The position numbers and the translations under genes are program-made. This document shows positions 25,901 to 37,900 of a stretch of DNA of 64,000 bases, piece by piece. This DNA is from Aquila chrysaetos chrysaetos (Eukaryota; Chordata; Aves; Accipitriformes; Accipitridae). The notes under the pieces were generated by a model that was not told the DNA's origin, searched no databases, and saw only the letters and a program-made list of their open reading frames with translations. The stretch is from assembly GCF_900496995.4 (NCBI RefSeq), contig NC_044014.1, forward strand, positions 6,646,001 to 6,710,000. Direction: 5' to 3'. Every line of letters begins with the position of its first letter. Within the stretch, counting starts at the first letter, position 1.

Positions 25901-28900
25901 TAAATCATAACCATCCAAATTTTCCTGTAAATTCCACTATACCTTTTTTCTTCCTTTTTTTTTTTGTTAATACCCAGCAATTTCATTCCAACATGAAGAG
26001 GTAATAAAAGTTTTACTACATATTGTAGTCTAGTACAATTCCTTCATGAATAGTTTTATTTGAAAAACTACAGCTGTCAAAATGCTCATAGAGCTTTCCT
26101 TGTTTTGAAAATGATTGTAGCGAAAGGTGTGCATTTTGAATGTCAAAGTTCATAAGAACAGTATGCAATGTCTTTATTGTAAATAGGATAATAGATTTGT
26201 TTACTTTGTGCTAACGCAGAGTTTTATTTTGAAATGAGATTAGCTAAGGGTGACATCTAGGTGCAACACCTTGAGACTGACATTCCTGGAGAGTCATATA
26301 TACTGTTTACTTAATACTCAAACTGTCTCAATTATATAACACTTGAGCATCCAGAGTATAACAAATTTATCTTTACAGTATGCCTGTGTGGGAAGGCAGT
26401 ATCTTTCCAAACAAGAGGCCATTTCAGAATTAAGTGATGAGGACCTCATATCCAACTTGGCAGTCATCTTTTCCAAACATTTCAAAGATTACAAAGACCC
26501 AGAAAACTCAGGTCTCTTAAGTCACATGCATACACATCGACCACTGGAACCACTCCTATTCTGGTAGCTTTATAATTGGTCAGTCCTTTTGCAACGTTTT
26601 AACTTCTCAAATCAGCAGTAGCCTGAAAAATAGATCTGTGTATATAAACCCAGTTATTTTTGTCAAACTGTACTTGAAGTGGAACACTAGGGCATGATTT
26701 TTGACAGACATCACCTGAGTTTTCATTATAAAATGCTCAAGACAGGAAACATGGCTCTAGCCATTGTCATAGGTAAATAACAGACAATAGGAGTAAGATA
26801 AATGGTAGGCAAGTCATTACCAACATTTAAAGATACACGGTTATATCAGAAAAGCAGCATCTATAGAATCATAAATATTTCCTCTTACCAGTAGCACAAA
26901 TGACTCTGTAAAGCAAAAAGGTATTCGTTGAAGCTTTCTATTGGTTTTTCTTGTAGAACATAATCAATACGACGTCCTCCGTTTAGCATTCCAACCTTCA
27001 CTAAAAAATCTTCATCTTTTGGAGGTTCTGGACTTTCAGTGATCTTTTCAGCTAAAATTAAAGAGTTTAAGATTTAAACTATTTTCAAGCACAGCCTGCT
27101 TGACTATAATCAAGAAATATCACCTATTTTCCCTGCTATAATTTCCAAGTGCTTGCGATAAGACAATAATAACAGCCTCAACTGACTAGCACGCCACTGC
27201 AGAATTCGGAAAGGTTACTGGAACTATAGGCTTATTTCTTTCATAACAGTTTAAACAGAGTTTGTTTGAAGAACAGCTCACAAAGTAGCAGCTAAGCAAT
27301 TTGAAAAACAAACCCCACTGTTTATACATAGACAGATCCAGTCACTCCACAAGCAAATAACATGAAATAATATATTTTTACATCCCCCTTGCATAGAGTC
27401 AATCACTATCCTCAATTTAAACCAGGAGGAATGTTTCGTCTTTGTAAGGATAGACATAGCCAGCATTACTAAATACTGACGGATAATTCACAACCGGGAA
27501 GCCTGCCCTTGGTATCACTGGGGTAGTATTTATATCCAATAAGTTTATTTTCCTCAACAGCATTTTATTCAGTTAAGAGTACATACTTAAATGCTTCTTA
27601 GCTCATCCCAAAAACTCAGCAGAACACTGATGAAGAGAATAAATCTCACAAATATTTATTTGTATTAATTTGCCCTGACAGGAAAGAAAACACAACGGAT
27701 TTAAAAACCTGCCCTTCCAACAGAAAGTTGAAAGGTTATACAAACTCAAGCCTAAAATATCCTTCAGTAAAAGCTCTTACCTTTTCCTTTCCTAAAAGGC
27801 AAAAAAATTCAGCAGTAGATCTTACATTTAACATTAATACTCCTGTATTGGGCTTGTGTGGCAAGGTTTTGGTAGTGGGGGGGCTACAGGGGTGGCTGCT
27901 GTGGGAAGCTGCTGGAAGCTTCCCCTATGTCCATATGTCCGACAGAGCCAATGCCAGCCGGCTCCGAGACGGACCCGCCGCTGGCCAAGGCCGAGCCCAT
28001 CAGTGATGGAGGTAGTGCCTCTGAGAGAACAGATTTAGGAAGGGGGTGGCAGGGGGGAACAACTGCACAGCAGCAACTGCAGCCAGAGAGAGGAGTGAGA
28101 ACATGTGAGAGAAACAGCCCTGCAGACACCAAGGTCAGTGCAGAAGGAGGGGGAGGAGATGCTCCAGGCGCCGGAGCAGAGATTCCCCTGCAGCCCGTGG
28201 GGAAGACCACGGTGAGGCAGGCTGTCCGCCTGCAGCTCATGGAGGTCCACGGGGGAGCAGATCTCCACCTGCAGCCCGGGGAGGACCCCACGCCGGAGCA
28301 GGGGGTTGCCCAAAGGAGGCTGTGACCCCGTGGGAAGCCTGTGCTGGAGCAGGCTCCTGGCAGGACCTGCGGCCCCGTGGAGAGAGGAGCCCACGCTGGA
28401 GCAGGTTTGCTGGCAGGACTTGTGACCCTGCGGGGGACCCACACTGGAGCAGGCTGTGCCTGAAGGACTGCGGAAGGGACCCACGCTGGAGCAGTTTATG
28501 AAGAACTGCAGCCCATGGGAAGGACCCATGTTGGAGAAGTTCATGGACGACTGTCTCCCATGGGAGGGATCCCACGCTGGAGCAGGGGAGGAGTGTGAGG
28601 AGTCCTCCCCATGAGGAGGGAGTGGCAGAGACAATGTGTGATGAACTAACTGCAACCCCCATTCCCCATCCCCCTGCATCGCTGGACAGAAGGAGGTAGA
28701 GAATTCGGGAGTAAAGTTAAGCACAGGAAGAAGGGAGGGGTGCGGTGAAGGCGTTTTAAGATTTGGTTTTTATTTTCTCATTATCCTACTCTGATTTGAT
28801 TGGTAATAAAATTAAAATAATTTTCCCCAAGTTGAGTCTGTTTTGCCCATGACGGTAATTGCCAAGTGATCTCTTCCTGTCCTTATCTCAACCCATGGGC

Positions 28901-31900
28901 CTTTCATTATATTTTCTCTCCCCTGTCCAGCTGAGGGGGGGAATGACAGAGTGGCTTTGGTGGGCACCTGGCATCTAGCACAGAGGCCTCTTTAATAGGG
29001 TCAAGAAAATCAATAGCAAGCAATCACTAGGATACTCAAGTTTCTACTAACTTGAGATCAATAAGTTATAAGAAAAACAATAATGTGTCCACATACCTTC
29101 TACCACTTGCTTTTCTTCTTCCTCTTTAATCTGGTTAGCTACTTTCTCCAGTTCTGCTTGTAGCTGAGTTGAAGATGTGTGAGCACGTGCAAATTCATTA
29201 AGGGTCTGCCATGCACTCTTCAAAGAGCTAATAAAACCCTGTTTCAGATCAGATCCCATACGAGAGAGAGAGTCTTTCAACTCTAAGAAAAAGTAAAAGT
29301 AAAAAAGAAAAAGAAAAAAAATCACCACAGTAGAAGGAATTAAAATTATAAACTAAAACCAGAATGATGAAACCCTGTTCAACAAACATCCCAACTGTTA
29401 GGAGAAACAGGCTTGCTACGTCACGCATGTGTGTTTCTTGCTTCTCTATTCCATTCAAAAAGATTAGGTGAAATGCAATTAATACACAATTGGTTTCTCT
29501 GAATGGGTCAATGAGTTAAAACCTACTAGCACAGGAAACACTCAACATCCTCCAAATCCAGAAGGGTCCACAAAAATAGCTACACCAGCCAATCCGTCAA
29601 CACCAACACCGTCCACAACCACTCCTAACATCCTACACTAAAGGAAAAGTAGAGAGACTAGTTTCAAACTCCAGCACAGCAGAAGAGACCAGAAGAGCTG
29701 CCAATGTCTCTTGCAGTAGTAGTGAATTTGGAGAAGCACTCCTGGACAACTCTAGCCTGTAATTCTGCTATAGTTTAGTAACTGTGTCACCAGTAACCAA
29801 GCTGCCATTCAATACTGGTGGGAAACTGAATGAAGGAGAGCTCTTCACAATAACTGGTTAGAATCACAGCGGTCTGTTAGGTCAGGGCTCACAACTGTTC
29901 CATGGAACATTCACCTACATCAAAGAAAAAACAGTGACGAGCAACAGACCATATTTTTCTCCTTTACTATATACACTTTTTGAGAGTTGTAACCTAAACA
30001 TTCCTTAACAAGTACCTTGTCTAGTCTAGAAAAGCAGACCCCTTCTCTAATGTACCCTTCTAAAGTATAGATGCTGCAGAATTTCTCCATCCAAGTGCCT
30101 GTAGACAGGCTTTCAGGAGGGCTCTCTGAACTTGTACAACAGTAATATTGTCAACATTACAGCAAAACCGACTTTCCTTATTAGGTATACAAAATTTAAG
30201 TATAGCACCTCGATTTGATGTGTACTTGTGAGCAACAAAATCCAGTCCCTGCCCATCAATGGCTATGGAACCACCTTTTTACACAATGTTTCCAATACTG
30301 AACAAACACTGGTTAAACAGTTCATGGTGGTCATTAGGGACAAGGTACAAAAAAAACCCCAGTAAATTTAGTTTCTGTTTCACATCGTCTTAGAAATTAA
30401 GGTGAACAAGCAATGTACAGCGATTTTAAAATGGAACTTTGGTAATCAGAAGCTCAAATCTGGAGGAATTACTATTATTACATCTGAATGCAATTGTGAA
30501 TGCCCAACTTATGGGGCTGGGAGGAATCCCCTCTGATGTTTAGGAAAAACATGGAGTCAGACATCCAGGAACATTCATTAGTCTCTTGAAATTTTACAAT
30601 ATTCTAATGCATCAAATGAGTAAATTAGGCATGAGAACCATATATGAAGTAAGTTTTCTTTTTACCCAGGTGAAGCCTTTTTCTGCCTTTATGATGTGGA
30701 ATGAGAACTGGTTTTAAATCCACGTCTTCAGTGATCATTGGTTCTAACCTGTAAGCTACTGGATCAAGCTGTTAAGAAACAACACGTTGACATTTAGTTA
30801 TCATAGAAATTATTCTCATTATCATATTTCAGTAAAAAAAAAAATACCTATTTACGATTAATAGAGAACCACTTTTGAATTCTGTTCTATTTCACTTTAT
30901 AGAAACTCAGTTCATGACCATTTACTAATTAAGTCTTGTTCCCCTACAGACAGAGATCCTAAAGAGGAAACACAACACTGAAAGAGCAGCAAAATTTTCT
31001 TGCACTCTGATGATCTCTACCAACACGTCACTGTTTAATTGTTAAGCAAGATGGGACAGAAGAGGACAAATGTACTGCATGTGCTGCAAAACCTCTAAGG
31101 ACTTCTAAATTTCCCAGAATCTAAACTGGAAACTCAGAGAAGTCCTGTAAACGGCTCAAATACAAACACTTTATAAAAATCTACAAGAGTGGCTTGAAAT
31201 TAATGGAAAAAAAAAAAATCCTTTAAGCTCTGAAAATGAACAGAACAAATATTATTAAGCCAACCCATACCTAGAATGCTAGGTATGGAATCTATAGCCA
31301 GCTCTACTTCACTTTTGCAGTAAAGACCACAAATATTTGGAATATGTATTTCAGTTGGGTCATTTTTTAAAAAAGGGTGTTTTGCGAAATGTACGTAGGG
31401 GAACGAGAGGTGTAATGCTTAGAGGTTCAAACCTAGTATTCTGCATTGTTGTCATCTGCATCAACTAAAATCAAATCTCAAAAGTACTGCTTACTCACTG
31501 GATGATAGATATTGAAGAATCCCTTGCAGGTAGGAAGCCTGTAGTTTTCATCAATCTTCTCCACACCTCTCACAGTAAGGAACACACCAATAGGAGAACC
31601 GAGAGCAAAGAAAATATCTGGTTCAAAGTCCAATGCACTGTAAACCACAGAAACCTAACAGACAGAAATCAGATATAAAACCTCTTAGAACTGCCAGCTA
31701 GTTAATATAATGCTTAGCTAGGAATGAAAAACAAGTTCTGTATTAAATCAACCACACGCTCACAATACTTCCAGGAAGCTTCAGCTACATTGCCCTCTTC
31801 CATACTAATACCATAGTACTAGTACATATTAATAGTATAATATTTAAATGATTTTTAAAGAAAAAATTCAGAAGTATAAAAAAAAAATTTTAAAATATAT

Positions 31901-34900
31901 TTAAAACAGGAAGTCTTCAAGGTTTGGTTTTTAAGTTAAGTTTGAGGTAAAACTTAAATATATCAGTATAAATGGATCAATTTAGGCTACCATGTTAACT
32001 GTAAAGCCACGGAACCATTCAATATCATGTCATTCACACAGTTCTGCTTCTGGAACAGAACCATGTTTACAGCTCACTTATTGCTGAAAGAAAAAATGAA
32101 TTGTAGTAGCATCCTTGTTATAATAAGTTTTGCTTTTCCGTAATCTAACCCACTCTACCCTTTGGCAGTAGGGAGGGCTGGGAAAGTTCTATGTAAACAT
32201 AACTTTTGTACAACAATCAAGGGGAGTAGCACAAAGTCACCAACATTAAAAGAAACAAAACCAAGCAAAAGGACAGCATTCTTCCAAATGAATCATTTAA
32301 ATCTAGGTAGTCTCACCTGGCCAGTTCCAACTTCAAAATACTCATAGTCAATGTTCACAGATGAAACAGATGCACCAACAGGAAGCTTCCTCTTTGGGGG
32401 TAGCTGACCAGACTCTGAAGGGGAGACAGAAGCCTCTTTTGCTTTCTGGGCATCTTCTTGAGTTTGCAGTGTGGCAGCCAGCACTGCTTTCTTTTCTGCT
32501 ACTGTTTTCTTTTGTTCCTTTTGAGAAAAGTTTCAAAATCAAGAAAAAGGTTTATTTCACAGTTGTCAAAATTCCTTTCATAAATCCATGATGTTAACAA
32601 GTGTTTTAAAGAATAGAAGTTACTCCACAGTAAGGAAGTTAGTTACATTTGCTTAACAACATTTTATTTCATTCCTGAAAAATGTATTTACCTGCTTGGC
32701 TGCTCTGTCTTTTACAAAATTAGCTATTTTCTTTCTTGGTCCAAGAGGTATCCCCATTTCCTTCAGGTCATCAATTGTACACATGAGCTTAAAAAACACA
32801 CACACACACACACATCAAAGATATAAAGTATCTTTTCTAGTAACATATATAATTTCTTATTGGCAATGACTTATGAAATAGGTAAGACATTTTATAAAGC
32901 TACAGAAATTACAAAAAATTGAAGACATGATACAAAGCACCTTAACATAATTGGGGGGGATACACCACACCAAGAAAAATAGTCACATAACATTTAGTCT
33001 TCATGTCATGCATTAATTACCTTACCTTTGCAACTGCTTTCATGCCTCATGGTACACTAAACTCATAAAGAAAAAAAAGAGAAAAAAAAAAACAAACACA
33101 CCCCCCCCCCCCCCCCCCCAAACATACCCTGGGCAATCCCCATAAATCAAGTGAACATTATTATACCAGAGACTCCATGTCAATTCGCTCTTTTTCAAAT
33201 GTGCTTGCATAGTCTGATAAACTAAGCATTTCCAGAGTCTTCTGCAAAGTAGGAACATCATCATCTACTTCAGGCTCACAAAGGTCATCACCAGAAGTAG
33301 TAATTGAGGAGCCCAAGGAACTGGTATCTTCAGTCATCTTAACAAAACAGCACAGAAATGGAATCACATCATCTAACAGTGAAAAACCAATACGCAGCAA
33401 GTAGAAACAAGTTTAACTATTTTCTCATAAAAACATTATCACTTAAGCTTTGTAAATTTATACCCATTCTTAGTAAAGCAGGATAAAGATTTTACACTAA
33501 TAATAGACCAGCGAAATACATACTTAAAAATTACTAAGAAAGGCAAAAGCTTTCCAACACTCAGAAATATTTCCTTTTACTTGTCAAACAACTGGTAACT
33601 GTTTCAAGCCTGAACACAGGTAGATTCTTTCCCTCTTATGCATCTCCCCCATCATTCAGATATTGTTAAGAGTCAAGTTACATGTCCACAAGGGTCAAAG
33701 CTAATGTTCATGATCAAATCCCATTACTGGCCTATTTGGAACTTGAGAGAGATGCGAATAGTTTGTCCTGAGAATGGACAATATTTACAAAACTGCATAT
33801 TTCCAATAACATGTTAAAATGTACTATCAGAACCCACAACCATGTTTCAGCTAATAAATTTTGAAAACTTAAGAAAAAGTTGCTGAAAATATCATATCTA
33901 TTTTCCTGGAAAGACTAGCATGCAAATTACCTGTTTATCATGAACAGCCACGTCCTTTACAGTCCCATTAACACCAGCGAATGGTCCAGTATTTACTGAT
34001 GAAGCCAAGTCCTTCTGGTTAGACAGTATGTCAAACAGAATTAAGGAACCTGGAAACAGGAATTAAAGTTGCCTTGGGAAAAATGTCAGATTTTCCTATC
34101 CCTAAATCCCAAGCATGATTTATATGCAATAGTAATAGCAATGTACAGACTGATCAAAAAAGATGGGTGAATTAAAACTAAAATACCCACATATTAAATT
34201 GAACACGATCTTTCTCAGCAAAAAGCAAACCTTTCCCCCCAGCCTCCCCCCCCAGTTCATGCTTTACGTAGTTGCCATGATTAAACTATCTTTCCTTAAC
34301 CATCTTAGACTGCTTGCCAAACTGGAGAAAAAGTTCCAGCCCAAACCAGTATGCCATATGTCGTTATAACACTTATTCTATGTTCCAAAAAATTATCTTA
34401 CTTTTACTAAGTGGGGGTTCTGAGACACAGAATTTACCCACCTAACAAGACACCAGATAACCTGTCAACTTTTAAACACAAATTAGACACTAAGTCTTCA
34501 TGAAGGAAACTAAAGTGGGGGCAGGGTGGGGCAGGGAAATGTACGCATCCATGAAGTACTAATCTTCTCTCAAAGCTTTATAAACTTAGTTATTGAGAGG
34601 TGTTTGACTTTTAGTCAGCCATATTCTGAAAGACAACCATGCCCTATCAGCTAATTTTAGCCTCACGCTTAATGAAGGTTCCATTTTCCTTAGTGTAGGA
34701 ATGCTGGTTTTATCCCAAATCAGTTCCTTGGATAAGTACCTAAACTGTGCCCAGCCACAGAGACTCCTCCTTTGAAGTCTGGGTTGCGACTCATGAAAAG
34801 TGCATACAAACGATTCATTTCCATCCCTACTTTATCCACGATCGTCTGACAGTAGGTGGGGCTGTTGTAAAACAGTATGTCAAGGAGTGTTTCATTGGTG

Positions 34901-37900
34901 AAGTGGCGCAGGCGTCCAATGCTCGGCAAAGTGATTTTTTTTATGTTCCTAGTAACACAAAATCATTAGAAGCATGAATGCCTTTGAAGAAACGCAGATA
35001 AGAACTTTGATAAGTTTTGAAACGACAGGTAGTAGAACTGCAATGTAAACACTACAGATATGGTTTCTACAAACATTAAAAAAAAAAAAATACAGCCTTC
35101 TGACCTCATTGCATATTCATACGTTAGTGCTATCTGCTGATTGTACATATTTGAGAAAGACACAGCTCCCCTTTTTCTCTCCAGGCTGAAGAGATGTCTG
35201 AAATAATCTCTTCTTTGTTCCAACACTGCTCTCATATAGTAACAGGGAAGTTTTGTGAGCAGATTGGTCAAAGTGGAAGAGAAAAAGAACTCGCATATAA
35301 AAATTGAAGGTGAAATTCAAGTAACAGGCAACATAATACTCTTTTTGAAGAAGAAACTTCGCATCACCATCTGCCTGCCTGGAGTTAAGACAGCTGCAAT
35401 GGAATTGCTAGAGAACTGAGACTGCCTTAGTTAGTGTTGCCTGGTTTGATTAACAGAATAAGGATCCTTCCTCGTGATAATGCAGTGTTCAAGTGTGAAT
35501 AAAAGACTAAGACTCTAGGAAAGCAATATGACTTGACTGAGCTAGAACAGTCGGGAGAACACCAGCCTGCGCTCTAAACGGTACAGGTTGCTACCCTCGC
35601 AATTTCTATTTCCCTATCTCTGAGCGAGAGAAAACAGCTTGAAATGTCAAGCAATAGCAAAGGGATAGGCACCAAGAAGTAATTTTAAAATAGATTTTAA
35701 AATGATGTAACACTCCTACCCAAACATAGACGCTTTGTTTAAAAAAAAATAAAAAATAAAAAAAATCTTAGCTCAACTGCCTAATGATAATTCAGGTACT
35801 ACTTTAGAACTGGACAGAGGGCTCAATGCCTTCCTCAGAAGGAGGACACTGACATCTAGGGTGAGACTCAATCAGACTGCAGGAAGGTACAGGTGAGAAA
35901 ACTCCCCACTCTAAATTGTACACAGCTGTTGCTGGGCAATACATCATGCTCACCACCTCATACTTACGATCACTATCTCTACACACTCACTCATTGTCAT
36001 GTATCAACGCATTAGCCACTTTCATGAAAATGCAGTACTGAAAAACTGTGTGTGTATGCGTATCCTGTCACTCAATGTCATGAAAATAAACAAGAAAAAA
36101 ATACTCCACATGCCTTTCCAGCTTTCCTTATACTCCTCATCAAAATGTTAATTAACAAAAACCACGATTCTCTTTTGTAACAGTCACATATTTGTTCATC
36201 TAGCTTAAAGAGCATATTAACTTCTCTTTTTATCCACTTTACAAAAACTCTAAGATGCAGCTTGTACGAAGTTCTCAACATTATACTCACCTGTCTACAC
36301 CTGTTGCATCTCCGTGCAGAGAACTATGCCAGTGAACTGGGAGAAATTCCACCCTGCTCACTTTATGTTCCTCTAAAGATTTCCTAAAGTGAGTCTGCAA
36401 CAACTTCAGAGAAACAGTCCTAAAATCATCAACTGTAGAGAAGAAGAGTAATGAAAATCTGACAGTAGCAGTACTCATGTAGCACACAATTACAAATATT
36501 CTTTTTTTGCCCTCCAACTTCAGACACAGTCAATTATAAATGAAGGAAACTGTGAAGTGGAAAAATCTTCTCAAGTATTACTCCTCTAACTATAAGAAAA
36601 TGTATTTTTTTTTTTTAAAAAGTAGATTTTCTAGCAAGGTTCTATTCATCTCGCAATGAATGCATTTTTACTCCATGACCAGACATGGCCACCCTAATTT
36701 CCTCAGTTGTACTAGAGTGTATTAAAAAAAAAAAAAACAAAATATACAACCAAAAAAACACCCACACAAACACCACCACAAACACAAGCCACACAAAGCA
36801 AACATATACATCCACACCACAAAAAAAAACCCCACATCCCACACACCCCGAAACCCAAATCATTCTGCAAGTCTAATATTGAGGTCTAATATTAAGACCA
36901 GTTAAAGCCATAAGTCTGACAAAACACGGATTCTGCTTTTGGAAAATAACCAGGAGAAAATTCTACCAGAAATTGAACTTCTTAACATTAGAGACTTTTT
37001 TTTTTAAAAGGCATGTTTATCTGAATGAGAGATATAGAGACCCACAATTAAACAGTTAAGAATACAACTGCTCATTAAACAAGCAAAAACTTACCACACT
37101 CAACAATGCTTCTAAATCTCAAGTCGCATACAGGACCTATGCCATGAACCATAAATACTAGATGGTCAATTTGGGACATTTCTCCTGTAGAAAAAGAAAA
37201 TAAAAAAAATCAGAGTACCAATATGTACTGCAGTGGTGATATTTAGAGTCAAGCAACTTTAAGATGCACTTGCTTTATAAAGCCTATTACATAACACAGT
37301 TCAGGACATAACATAGCCTACAGCACTCCTTTGATTAAAAAAAAACCCAAACCAGATAACCTCTTTCAAGCAGCTTAAATTAAGGAGTAACTTTAATCTT
37401 TAGATTCTAGGCACGAACAGTGCATTGCCACTTCAGCCACTATTGTCCAACTTTTGCACAGAACCGAACCAACTGCTCAAGCTGCAGACCCACATACAGT
37501 AATCACATACCATCAGGAATTTCATCATGGTCATCATCAATTCCACGTTTTACTACCCTGGGTCTTGCCTGACCATCTTGAGTGGTGCCCCATTCATCTG
37601 GAGTGGCAGAAGGTTGGAACTGAACTATGACCTGAAAAAAATACATTGTCCAATTACAAACACAAAACCTTATGATTCATATTGTTAGTCTGAAAGCATC
37701 ACATGGTTTAACACACTTTTTGTTTGATTGCTTTACCTTGCATCTGAGACTTGACTGTTTTCTTCAGTTAGCACATATGCAAAAAAAAGCCTTAGAAAAC
37801 CCTAGGGCTATTCCCTGTAGCAGTGACAGCTTCACTAGAACTAGATTCTAAACTAACACAGGTAATTCTCATTAGTGTGAAAAGCAACCAGATGGCTTAA

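Noticed and set aside
27884-28724. Frames of 130-229 codons on both strands in SEC23IP intron 16
   Set aside because: Same LTR family as above; no start context, domain or conservation.
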